From Brachybacterium massiliense (GTDB taxonomy: Bacteria > Actinomycetota > Actinomycetes > Actinomycetales > Dermabacteraceae): a stretch of DNA of 64,000 nucleotides. The notes beneath the pieces are model-generated. The model was given only the letters and a program-made list of their open reading frames with translations. It ran no database searches and was not told where the DNA came from. Position numbers and translations under genes: made by a program. The stretch covers positions 248,001 to 312,000 of the forward strand of contig NZ_FXXB01000004.1 of the NCBI RefSeq assembly GCF_900184245.1, read 5' to 3'. Positions 8,375-15,597 of the stretch are shown piece by piece; the first letter of the stretch is position 1; every line of letters begins with the position of its first letter.

Positions 8375-8850
8375 CAAGTCGGAGTTCCTAGAGCTAGATG
8401 ACGACGCGAAACGAAACGACGTCACCGCGACTCTGACCGCCTGTGCTCGGCCAGTCCTAAGAACCTACAGGTTGTTGAGGCAGTCTCGCGGGTGTCATCC
8501 GTCGAGACAGTTCGAGCGCGTTCCTCCGCCAGGCTTGCGTCTCGCGAGCTCGTCTCGTCGGTAAGCGCCTCATGAGGCGTTCTATAGCAGCCCGTGAAAT
8601 GACGCTCGCCCAACGACCCATCGCGGCATTACTGCACGCACTCACAGCCGGGCCCCTCTCGGGAACGGGGCACGGCCCCGCGGTCGCTGGAATGGGACAG
8701 GGGCCGGCTGCTGCCACGGGACGTCGGGTACGGCTGTCAGCGCACCCCTCCAGCCTTTCGGAGGCAAAGGGCGCGGAGCGGCCTGCGGCAGCGCCTTTCC
8801 CACCGTGCCGATCGAGGGCCGGCGTCGGACCGCCGGGGCACCATGGCGTC
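8375..8850. other. Gene-poor stretch holding the second direct repeat
   Basis: Short open frames here have no ribosome-binding sites and no recognisable products. The only clear structure is the second repeat copy at 8671-8738. Confidence 0.5.
8671..8738 (+). repeat. Direct repeat copy 2 (about 68 bp)
   Basis: Same orientation as the copy at 7342-7409, with about six mismatches. Both copies also preserve part of a frame (GPAVAG, then RRVRLS), so they may be leftovers of one duplicated short gene. Confidence 0.85.
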
Positions 8851-8976
8851 ATGAGTGAGGCATGGCTCCGGCGCGGGCCGCACGGCTGGAGAGAGCCCAC
8901 ACCGCCACGCTGCGGCTGCGGCTCAACTCGGTACCTCGTCGGATGGGCGGCATGCCTGTGCGGGGCGGACCGATGA
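8851..8976 (+). CDS. Tiny cysteine-containing protein (41 residues)
   Basis: MSEAWLRRGPHGWREPTPPR is followed by CGCGSTRYLVGWAACLCGADR. The CGC and CLC pairs could bind zinc. Its TGA overlaps the ATG of the next tiny gene (ATGA), the best reason to think both are translated. Such tiny zinc-ribbon-like proteins are common on actinobacterial plasmids and phages. The ribosome-binding site is weak. Confidence 0.4.
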   Translation: MSEAWLRRGPHGWREPTPPRCGCGSTRYLVGWAACLCGADR

Positions 8977-9092
8977 CGCTCGGGCATCGGACGTGGTACT
9001 GCCAAGAGTGCGGGCAGCGCACCGTCATCGCCTGCGTGGATGCAACCTGTGACGTCCGGCCCGGTGATCCAGCGGCGCTACTGAACTACTGA
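8974..9092 (+). CDS. Tiny zinc-ribbon-like protein (39 residues)
   Basis: It contains CQECGQRTVIACVDATC, a C-x2-C plus C-x4-C arrangement that suggests one zinc site. It is translationally coupled to the previous tiny gene. Its 3' end overlaps the end of the opposing literal resolvase frame (stop at 9078). Function unknown. Confidence 0.45.
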
Positions 9093-9752
9093 TGTACGGA
9101 GGTACTGCATTTCTGCGTTGCGCTCGGCTGGCGCGGCGTCAGCGCAGAACGGGCTGGATCTCCTGTTGCCGGCGGTAGGTCTCGTGGCCGGGGGTGTCGC
9201 CGCGGCAGATGCGCGCAACCGTGCTGGCAGAGAGTCCGTCGCGGAGGCTATGGCTCGGTACGCCCGGCCCTGGCCGCGCAGTAGCAAGAGGGTCTCGTAC
9301 TGCTCGGGCTTGACGGCGATCGGACGGCCGGGGCGGCGGCCGCGGTTCCGGGCTGCTTCGAGCCCTGCCATGGTGCGCTCCCTGATGCGGTCCCGCTCGC
9401 GCTGCGCGAGGGCTCCGAGCAGCGTCACCGAGAACATGCCGTCAGCTGTGGAGGTGTCTACGCGCTCGTGCAGCGACTCCACCGTGATCCCGCGAGTCGT
9501 CAGCTCGTCCAAGGTGAGGATGAGCCGGCTCGTGCGCCGGGACAGGCGATCGAGGTCGGTTGCCACCAGGGTGTCGCCCCCGATCACCACGTCCGACATG
9601 AGTCGGTCTAGGACGGGGCGGTGGGGCGCTGCGCCCGATGCCGTCTCCTGGTGCAGGTGCTCGGGGAGCACACCGTGGGCGGTCAGTGCGTCGATCTGTC
9701 GCCCAAGGTTCTGCTCGTCGGTGGAGACCCTGGCGTACCCGTAACGCGTCAT
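9078..9752 (-). CDS. Serine recombinase (resolvase/invertase), C-terminal helix-turn-helix frameshifted
   Basis: The catalytic domain is intact: YGYARVSTDEQN with the nucleophile serine, then ATDLDRLSRRTSR and the RERDRIRERTMAGLEAARN hinge, followed by GRRPGRP. After RAYRAIASATD the frame runs into low-quality sequence. One extra base near 9231 would restore an ordinary helix-turn-helix ending (LSASTVARICRGDTPGHETY) that stops at 9139. The protein as encoded therefore lacks its DNA-binding domain, unless this is a sequencing error. Upstream (9753 onward) would hold its crossover site. Confidence 0.85.
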   Translation of the reverse strand: MTRYGYARVSTDEQNLGRQIDALTAHGVLPEHLHQETASGAAPHRPVLDRLMSDVVIGGDTLVATDLDRLSRRTSRLILTLDELTTRGITVESLHERVDTSTADGMFSVTLLGALAQRERDRIRERTMAGLEAARNRGRRPGRPIAVKPEQYETLLLLRGQGRAYRAIASATDSLPARLRASAAATPPATRPTAGNRRSSPFCADAAPAERNAEMQYLRTSVVQ

Positions 9753-10185
9753 TGGCTCGCGCCTTCCCGTGTGTCTTAATGCCGTGGGTCAGAGGACTTC
9801 TGGCACAGAACATTATGGGGCGCCGTTATGACACAAGCCGACCTGCGGTGATCGTCGCCAGCGGCCGGCGTCCGGCCGCGTGCCACTACCGACCGTTTAC
9901 GGCACAGGGGTCGTCGAGTCCTCGGCTAGCCGATAGCTGGTCTTTCCGGCTAGTCCGCACGCTCTAGTACCGTAGGACTGTCACGGCTAGCCGCTCTGAG
10001 CCTGCTGTCCCCAGGCGGGACGGCCCATGTGGCGCGATGCCCTCCATGGTTAGGCATAGGGGTGACTAGAAGTGGCCGAGGCCCGGCATGCCCGTAAGGG
10101 AGCTCTCGGTAGTGCCCGAGTTGGTAGGTGCCGCTCCCTCGCGCGCAGTTCCGCAACGGGCTACGGGCGAGGGAGCATGCCTTGC
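9753..10185. other. Intergenic region with repeated CGGCTAG palindromes
   Basis: No gene is supported. The perfect palindrome CGGCTAGCCG occurs at 9923-9932 and again at 9984-9993. A partial copy, CGGCTAGTCC, lies at 9947. The cluster is about 170-240 bases upstream of the resolvase start and downstream of the TIR gene, so it could be a recombinase or regulator binding region. Confidence 0.5.
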
Positions 10186-10962
10186 TCACCACGGTGCTGT
10201 ATCCAGCGGGCGCTGGAACGCACTGCTTGTGCGCAGGCCGTGACCGCGCAGCTTGCGCACAAAATCTCGTAGTTCTTCTCGTGTTTGGCGAGGAGTAGAT
10301 TTAGGCATAGCGATGGTGCGCCCGCGAGGCGACCTGAGGCGAAGTGTTGATTCGCTGTCGGTTTTTACGACCCAGCCTTGCGTCAGCGCGTCTGCCTTCA
10401 GTTTTGCGATTTCGCGCTCGAGGAGCCGTGAATCTTCTTTCGCCGACCCAACTGACGGCAGCGAGGTATGGCCGGGTTGCGGTGCGCTGGCTCTCCGTCC
10501 GAGTTTTCCGAATGCTTGCTTTACCTGGTAAGCAGCTGCGCGGACCGCTGGGAGACCACCGCCGACGTCGTCCCGATAGGGGAGCCGTGTAAGGCCGAAG
10601 AGATCGCTCGGCAGATCTATTTCGCCTGCCGCGAGAATGAAGGTCCGATCGCGCCCCAGGGCTCCGACGAATATTCCGAACTCGAGGATGATGTTGTCTC
10701 GCGCCGCAGGCTTGGCGGTGCCGCGCTTTGTGGTCGTGTCGTCTGGCGTGGCAACAAGGATGGCGAAATCCACTTCAGCTGCCTTTTGCAGGAGCGCTTC
10801 CAGCGTGAAGCTGCCGGGATCGAACACATCCAGGTCCCACCTCACTGGGTGGACCGTTGAGCCCAGGGAGTGCTCGAGGTCTTCCGCTACATCCTTTCCC
10901 TCGCTGGAGGAGCCGATGAACAGCTTCGGGAGGGGAGGTGGTGGAGGTTGAAGAATCGCCAT
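10186..10962 (-). CDS. TIR-like nucleotide-hydrolase domain protein (Pfam PF10137 type, as in CBASS/Pycsar effectors)
   Basis: Residues 13-150 match the TIR-like domain found in Cap12 and Pycsar TIR effectors: LFIGSSSEGKDVAEDLE, then ILVATPDDT, then RDNIILEFGIFVGALGR, in which E94 is the likely catalytic glutamate. Such domains cleave NAD+ when activated, killing infected cells. The C-terminal 80 residues (TDSESTLRLRSPRGRTIAMP and a basic helical end) are not a family I recognise and would be the sensor. No cyclase gene is adjacent, so the activating signal is unclear. The ATG at 10962 has a weak AAGG site. Cytoplasmic; defence role inferred. Confidence 0.8.
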   Translation of the reverse strand: MAILQPPPPPLPKLFIGSSSEGKDVAEDLEHSLGSTVHPVRWDLDVFDPGSFTLEALLQKAAEVDFAILVATPDDTTTKRGTAKPAARDNIILEFGIFVGALGRDRTFILAAGEIDLPSDLFGLTRLPYRDDVGGGLPAVRAAAYQVKQAFGKLGRRASAPQPGHTSLPSVGSAKEDSRLLEREIAKLKADALTQGWVVKTDSESTLRLRSPRGRTIAMPKSTPRQTREELRDFVRKLRGHGLRTSSAFQRPLDTAPW

Positions 10963-11206
10963 GCCAGAACCTTAAGAGTCGACGGGTTGCGCTGCGACGC
11001 ACAAGTCCTGTTTATACCCGAGCGAGCAGATCTGTGTCAGATCGGCCGTTTCGGAACCTGTGTAACGGGGGGACTTACGGCGCCGTCGCTGTCACGCAGG
11101 GTGGTGCTCAATGTGGCAGATGTGCCTAGTTGAGGTGTCACCAACTCGTGCATCAGTCCCTCTGGGGCTGCTGCGCCATCGGGAGGCAACCGAGGCGTCA
11201 CTCTGA

Positions 11207-11374
11207 GGTATACCTAAGGCACTCGGCACCGCTGTTGCTACGCCGCTGATCGGCCAGCTGGTCGATGAGTGGTCTGCGCAAGCGGGCTACCTCGCGATCA
11301 CCGGGGTTCTCATTCTCCTGCTCATCGTGACGGTTCGGCTCGATCGCGGCCGCCGACTATCGCCCGTACCATAA
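11207..11374 (+). pseudogene. C-terminal fragment of an MFS transporter, truncated at a GGTATACC site
   Basis: From 11219 the frame reads ALGTAVATPLIGQLVDEWSA, then GYLAITGVLILLLIVTVRLD and a basic end, stopping at 11374. This is the last transmembrane segment and tail of a major-facilitator protein. A stop lies directly upstream, and the fragment begins at GGTATACC (11207-11214), the motif that recurs at the edges of the arsenic cassette. The rest of the gene is absent, so it looks deleted by recombination at that site. Confidence 0.65.
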
Positions 11375-11416
11375 ACGGTTCACTTAGGCGCGGTCCGGTC
11401 GCCACCGGGGTGGAGG

Positions 11417-12145
11417 CTATTCGGTTTCGACGCCGTCCTCAACCGCTACCATTTCGGCAATCTTCTTGGCAATCTGCTCCAAGGTGTCATCCGCCGTGTC
11501 CATACCGTGCCTGGATCCGAGAAGGGGGCTGACCTCGCGAACCTCGTCGTATGTCACGCCATGAGCAACGGGGATTAGTTGATCGCGCGATAGCAGCTCT
11601 GACAGTTCTTTGTCGGAAACTCCGCCTCTTTCTACGCGCTGTAGGAACGCTGCAGTGATCAGGACAAGGCCTACTCGAGTCCTCGCAAGACCCCTGTCAA
11701 TCTCTCGCATGAAGGGCGTGCCAAGAATGATGTCCTTCTCGCTGAACCAAACCGACACGCCTTCGGCTACAAGCAGAGTGTGAAGCTCCATAGCCGATTG
11801 ACGTCGATCGTCCCAAGCGTGGCAGAGGAACACATCGCGGAGGTCGGGCCGTGCGCCGCGGGCTTCGACTACTTTCCGGTAGGGCTTTAGTGCCTCAACC
11901 TCAGCGTCTGTGTACGTCACAGTCGAGCTTGGAGGTGACCACGGGGCTCTGCTTCGGCCGCCGGAAGATCCACCGCTGCCGCCCGAACTTCCATACGACT
12001 CTCGTGACCGAGTCGGGCGCACCCGGGCGGGGTATTGGGGGGTCTGGCGTGGGTAGGCGCTGTACCCGCGTCGACCGTGGACCGGGCATCGCGCGGCCCC
12101 TGAGGCAGTCCGGTGCCCGCGATCGGGGGCTGTGCATCCGCTCAT
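11417..12145 (-). CDS. TIR-domain protein with an N-terminal Cys/His motif
   Basis: A 242-residue protein. The front end MSGCTAPDRGHRTASGAARC continues with PVHG, giving C-H-C-H spacing that suggests a small zinc-binding module. A Gly/Ser linker (residues 50-65) leads to a TIR domain from about residue 104: DVFLCHAWDDRR, GVSVWFSEKDIILGTPFMRE and VGLVLITAAFL, with VSDKELSELL holding the likely catalytic glutamate near 180. The start at 12145 is preferred over upstream in-frame starts because the Cys/His motif then sits at the N-terminus. Bacterial TIR proteins typically make or break NAD-derived signals in anti-phage systems. The two TIR genes here belong to different families. Confidence 0.82.
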   Translation of the reverse strand: MSGCTAPDRGHRTASGAARCPVHGRRGYSAYPRQTPQYPARVRPTRSRESYGSSGGSGGSSGGRSRAPWSPPSSTVTYTDAEVEALKPYRKVVEARGARPDLRDVFLCHAWDDRRQSAMELHTLLVAEGVSVWFSEKDIILGTPFMREIDRGLARTRVGLVLITAAFLQRVERGGVSDKELSELLSRDQLIPVAHGVTYDEVREVSPLLGSRHGMDTADDTLEQIAKKIAEMVAVEDGVETE

Positions 12146-12226
12146 AGCTCTGATTCTAGGTGACCTGCCACACAAAAATGTCGCGCCCAGGTCGCGGGCC
12201 GCGAGTTCTCCCCGGATGCGTCGCTT

Positions 12227-12256
12227 TGAGGTATACCCAGCGCGACAGATGTGGCG
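12227..12256 (+). repeat. GGTATACC-type recombination-like site, left of the arsenic cassette
   Basis: Reads TGAGGTATACCCAGCGCGAC and continues into AGATGTGGC. It closely resembles the site at 19599-19629 upstream of the second resolvase, in the same orientation (GGTATACCCA, CGCGACA and TGT shared), and shares TGAGGTATACC with 11205-11214. Confidence 0.55.
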
Positions 12257-12388
12257 CAAAAGTGCACCTTTGGGCCCTATTGGGAACCGTAAGCGACCAG
12301 CGAGTAACTGTTCTGCTGGGGTGCCGCAGTTTGGCACGCAACGTGCGGCGCGGTGCGTGACCCCTCTCGGTGGGTCAGTCTCCAGTCT

Positions 12389-12415
12389 GCTAACGAGGCG
12401 AACGGGCCCGTTAGC
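12389..12415 (-). terminator. Hairpin downstream of the arsenate reductase operon
   Basis: GCTAACG and CGTTAGC pair around a 13-base loop, about 35 bases past the last arsenate reductase stop. The position fits a terminator for the leftward arsR-arsC genes. There is no U tract. Confidence 0.45.
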
Positions 12416-12448
12416 GTCACCTGATTTGTGTGTTGTTCGTCGTGGCGG

Positions 12449-13108
12449 TCAGCTACGTGGAGTCGGGGCAGGGAGTATCTCGGTGAGCAGGTGGCGGACT
12501 CGGGCGTCGATCTCGTCGCGGACTTCGCGTGCTTGCTCGAGTGTGCTGTCTGCTGGGTCCCGGAGGTCCCAGTCTTCGTAGCGTCTGCCGGGGTAGATGG
12601 GGCAGGCGTCGCCGCAGCCCATGGTGATGACGACGTCGGCTGCGCGGACGACATCGTCGGTGAGGGGCTTGGGGAACGCGGAGCCCAGGTCGATCCCGAT
12701 TTCTCGCATGGCTTCCACGGCGCGTGGGTGCAGCGCGCCGCTGGGGGCGGATCCGGCGGAGCGGACGTGCACTCGACCGGCAGCGTGGTGGTCCAGCAGT
12801 GCGGCTGCCATCTGGGAGCGGCCTGCGTTTTGGACGCACACCAGCAGCACTTCGGGGACATCGTGCGGGGCGGCGCCCTTGGACTGTGCGAGCGCGGTCA
12901 ATCGGTCTCGGGCGAAACGCTCGGTGAGTGAGGGCAGGTGTGAGGTGATCTTGGAGGTGCGAGCCAGAGCGGTATAGGACTCGAAGACGTACCGGTCCAC
13001 CGTCTCGGCGGCGAAGATTCCCGTGAAGCGGCGGGAGAGGTCCTCGGCGATGCGGTGGAGGACGTGCTCGGCGTTCAGGAGTGAGGGGGTCTCGCGCGGC
13101 GTTGCCAT
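12449..13108 (-). CDS. arsC: Arsenate reductase, low-molecular-weight phosphatase fold with N-terminal helical domain
   Basis: Residues 12-75 are the three-helix domain found in fused actinobacterial reductases such as Corynebacterium glutamicum ArsC1'. The LMW-phosphatase-like domain follows: P-loop CVQNAGRS, SAGSAPSG, and CGDACPIYPGRRYEDW with the second redox cysteine. It reduces arsenate to arsenite, using thioredoxin or mycothiol as electron donor; the fused type is thioredoxin-linked in Corynebacterium. GTG (13111) and ATG (13108) starts are adjacent; I chose the ATG. It follows the other arsC by only a few bases, in one operon with arsR. Confidence 0.9.
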   Translation of the reverse strand: MATPRETPSLLNAEHVLHRIAEDLSRRFTGIFAAETVDRYVFESYTALARTSKITSHLPSLTERFARDRLTALAQSKGAAPHDVPEVLLVCVQNAGRSQMAAALLDHHAAGRVHVRSAGSAPSGALHPRAVEAMREIGIDLGSAFPKPLTDDVVRAADVVITMGCGDACPIYPGRRYEDWDLRDPADSTLEQAREVRDEIDARVRHLLTEILPAPTPRS

Positions 13109-13116
13109 CACGGTCC

Positions 13117-13548
13117 TCAGTTCTTAGCTGGAGTGGTCGGGGCGTGCTCGGGCAGGAGGCTGGCGATGAGCTCCTCGATGCGGGTGCGGATCCCGTCGCG
13201 CACGGGGCGGACTTCCGCGACGCCCTTGCCTGCTGGGTCCTCGAGCTTCCAGTCCTCGTACCGCTTGCCGGGGTAGTAGGGGCAGACGTCACCGCACCCC
13301 ATGGTGATGACCACGTCGGAAGCCTGGACGGATTCGGGGGTGAGGATCTTCGGGTTCTGGTGGGAGATGTCGATGCCAACCTCGGCCATGGCCTCGACTG
13401 CTGCGGGGTTGATCGAGTCGGCGGGCGCGGACCCAGCGGAGCGGACCTCGATGCGGTCCCCGGCGAGCTCCCGCAGCCACCCGGCTGCCATCTGGGATCG
13501 ACCGGCGTTGTGAACACAGACAAACAGGACGCTGGGGCGAGCGGTCAT
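13117..13548 (-). CDS. arsC: Arsenate reductase (arsenate-mycothiol transferase type)
   Basis: A single-domain LMW-phosphatase-fold reductase of 143 residues: P-loop CVHNAGRSQMAAG at the N-terminus, RSAGSAPADS, and TMGCGDVCPYYPGKRYEDW carrying the redox cysteines. In actinobacteria this type forms an arseno-mycothiol adduct that mycoredoxin resolves to arsenite. Two reductases with different domain layouts side by side match the Corynebacterium arrangement and may use different thiol donors. Confidence 0.92.
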   Translation of the reverse strand: MTARPSVLFVCVHNAGRSQMAAGWLRELAGDRIEVRSAGSAPADSINPAAVEAMAEVGIDISHQNPKILTPESVQASDVVITMGCGDVCPYYPGKRYEDWKLEDPAGKGVAEVRPVRDGIRTRIEELIASLLPEHAPTTPAKN

Positions 13549-13581
13549 GGGAGTCTCCAGACAGGGGTGAGAGGGAGGGGT

Positions 13582-13947
13582 TCAGGCGATGTCGAGGAAC
13601 GCACGGAGCTCGGCGAAGGCTGACGGGACGACGGAGTAGTGGGCCCAACGGCCCTTCTGCTCGCGCGTGAGCAGGCCGGCGTCGACGAGCTTCTTCATGT
13701 GGTGGCTGACGGTGGGCTGACTGATACCGAGCGGCTCGGTGAGATCGCACGCACAGACCGACTCGCAGCCCTGAGCGGCGACGTGGGAGAGGAGACGGAG
13801 GCGCGTGGGGTCGGACAGCGCCTTGAGCAGGGAAGCGATCCGCTCGGCATCGACGGTGTCGACCGGACCTGCGGACAGCGAGCAGCACCCGACAGGGCCG
13901 GTCCTCGCCGCGAATCCGGTGGCTGTGGTGTCGGTCGTCGTGGTCAT
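13582..13947 (-). CDS. arsR: ArsR-family arsenite-responsive repressor
   Basis: A 121-residue winged-helix repressor. The helix-turn-helix covers LSDPTRLRLLSHVA to ISQPTVSHHMKKLVDAGLL. Metal-site cysteines are present in two places: a CC pair near residues 21-22 (GPVGCCSLSAG) and ESVCACDL near 63-65. This is the arrangement known from Corynebacterium ArsR, where arsenite bridges the N-terminal pair of one subunit and a cysteine near the DNA-binding helix of the other. It is first in the leftward arsR-arsC-arsC operon and divergent from acr3, so one operator can control both. Confidence 0.93.
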   Translation of the reverse strand: MTTTTDTTATGFAARTGPVGCCSLSAGPVDTVDAERIASLLKALSDPTRLRLLSHVAAQGCESVCACDLTEPLGISQPTVSHHMKKLVDAGLLTREQKGRWAHYSVVPSAFAELRAFLDIA

Positions 13948-14028
13948 GCCCTCACCTTACATTGACAGTCATCGATGTGGAACATAGCGTACTCATCGAT
14001 AACCGTCGATGGAAGGTGTCTGGGCCTG
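13948..14028. promoter_or_regulatory. arsR-acr3 divergent promoter with repeated TCATCGAT
   Basis: TCATCGAT occurs at 13969-13976 and 13993-14000, with a related GTCGAT at about 14005. The 24-base spacing of AT-richer repeats between divergent genes fits an ArsR operator pair. I cannot place the -10 and -35 boxes with confidence. Confidence 0.55.
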
Positions 14029-15120
14029 ATGAGTACGACCACCAAGGACGTGGAGCAGCCGCGCGTGATGAAGGAGATGTCCTTCCTTGATCGCTGGCTC
14101 CCAGTATGGATTTTGGCCGCCATGGCCGTGGGGCTCCTGCTGGGGCGGTTCGTCCCCGGCCTGAACACCGCGCTGGAGGCGGTGAAGATCGGATCCGTGT
14201 CCCTGCCCATCGCGATCGGGCTGCTGGTGATGATGTACCCGGTCCTGGCGAAGGTCCGCTACGACGAGACCCGGCGCATCGGCGCAGACAGACGCCTGCT
14301 GTTGACCTCGCTGGTGCTGAACTGGATCGTCGGACCGGCCCTCATGTTCGGCCTCGCGTGGATCTTCCTGGCCGACCTGCCGGAATACCGGACCGGCCTG
14401 ATCATCGTCGGACTCGCGCGCTGCATCGCGATGGTCCTCATCTGGAACGACCTCGCCTGCGGTGACCGCGAAGCTGCCGCCGTGCTGGTCGCGATCAACT
14501 CCGTCTTCCAGGTGATCGCCTTCGGTGCCCTGGGCTGGTTCTACCTCCAGGCGCTGCCGTCTTGGCTGGGGCTGCCGACCACGTCGGCCGAGTTCTCGAT
14601 CGGCGCGATCGTCCTCAGCGTGCTGATCTTCCTCGGGATCCCCCTGGTCGCCGGCTTCCTGACCCGCGTCCTCGGGGAGCGAGCGAAGGGCCGGGCCTGG
14701 TACGAGGAGCGGTTCCTCCCGAAGATCGGTCCCTGGGCGCTGTACGGGCTGCTGTTCACCATCGTGCTGCTGTTCGCCCTCCAGGGCGACGCAATCATCT
14801 CCGCCCCGGGCGACGTGGCCCGCATCGCCCTGCCGCTGCTGGTCTACTTCGTGGTCATGTTCCTGGGGTCCTTCCTGCTCGGCCGTGCGATCGGCATGAA
14901 CTACGCGAAGTCCACGACCGTCGCGTTCACCGCCTCGGGCAACAACTTCGAGCTCGCCATCGCCGTCGCCATCGGCACCTTCGGCGTCACCTCCGGCCAG
15001 GCCCTCGCCGGGGTCGTCGGCCCCTTGATCGAGGTCCCCGTCCTCGTCGCCCTCGTCTACGTCGCCCTCGCCATGGGCCGCCGGCTCTTCCCCGGCGACC
15101 CAACCGTTCCCACCCGATGA
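14029..15120 (+). CDS. acr3: Arsenite efflux permease Acr3
   Basis: A 363-residue member of the bile/arsenite/riboflavin transporter superfamily with about ten membrane segments. The signature around [20 protein letters not shown] holds the conserved cysteine needed for arsenite transport, and [20 protein letters not shown] the conserved glutamate near the end. It exports the arsenite made by the ArsC enzymes. I chose the ATG at 14029 ([20 protein letters not shown]) over an upstream ATG at 13975, which would begin inside the operator region. Confidence 0.95.
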   Translation: MSTTTKDVEQPRVMKEMSFLDRWLPVWILAAMAVGLLLGRFVPGLNTALEAVKIGSVSLPIAIGLLVMMYPVLAKVRYDETRRIGADRRLLLTSLVLNWIVGPALMFGLAWIFLADLPEYRTGLIIVGLARCIAMVLIWNDLACGDREAAAVLVAINSVFQVIAFGALGWFYLQALPSWLGLPTTSAEFSIGAIVLSVLIFLGIPLVAGFLTRVLGERAKGRAWYEERFLPKIGPWALYGLLFTIVLLFALQGDAIISAPGDVARIALPLLVYFVVMFLGSFLLGRAIGMNYAKSTTVAFTASGNNFELAIAVAIGTFGVTSGQALAGVVGPLIEVPVLVALVYVALAMGRRLFPGDPTVPTR

Positions 15121-15143
15121 ACCAGCAGAGAGATCGAGTCACC

Positions 15144-15572
15144 ATGACCGCGAAACGCCCCGCAGTCCTGTTCGTGTGCGTGAAGAACGGCGGCAAGTCC
15201 CAGATGGCAGCCGCCCTAATGCGCCACCACGCCGGAGATGCCGTCGAGGTGCACTCCGCCGGCACCCGCCCCGGCACCGTCATCAATGCCCAGTCCGAGG
15301 AAGCGATCGCCGAGGTCGGCGCGGACATGTCCTCCGCCGTCCCGCAGCCGGTCACCCCCGAGCTGCTGCGCAGCGTCGACCACGTGATCGTCATCGGCGG
15401 CGAAGCCGTCATCGAACCAGTCGAGGGAATGACCGCGCCGGTCACCACCTGGCACACCGATGAGCCCTCCCAGCGGGGCATTGAGGGGATGGAGCGCATG
15501 CGCCTGGTCCGCGATGACATCGACCGCCGCGTGCGGGCGCTGCTCGAGGATCTGCGAGTCCACCGGGACTAG
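15144..15572 (+). CDS. ArsC-like LMW-phosphatase-fold protein with a Lys-variant P-loop
   Basis: A 142-residue protein with the LMW-phosphatase fold but a P-loop [12 protein letters not shown], so the usual C-x5-R is C-x5-K. HSAGTRPG is present, but the C-terminal CGDxCP redox motif of the neighbouring reductases is missing, replaced by [10 protein letters not shown]. It may be an accessory arsenic protein or a phosphatase rather than a full arsenate reductase. It starts 24 bases after acr3 and is cotranscribed. Similar GGKS proteins occur in actinobacterial ars operons as far as I recall; their function is not settled. Confidence 0.8.
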   Translation: MTAKRPAVLFVCVKNGGKSQMAAALMRHHAGDAVEVHSAGTRPGTVINAQSEEAIAEVGADMSSAVPQPVTPELLRSVDHVIVIGGEAVIEPVEGMTAPVTTWHTDEPSQRGIEGMERMRLVRDDIDRRVRALLEDLRVHRD

Positions 15573-15597
15573 AGAGCCGCTGTGGTGTGAAGCGGTA

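Noticed and set aside
8361-8613. Short frames at 8361-8564 (+) and 8422-8613 (-)
   Set aside because: No ribosome-binding sites, no family match and mutual overlap; treated as non-coding.
10186-12145. The two TIR genes as a Thoeris pair
   Set aside because: Thoeris needs a ThsA effector (SIR2 or membrane type) with ThsB; neither gene has such a domain and they belong to different TIR families.
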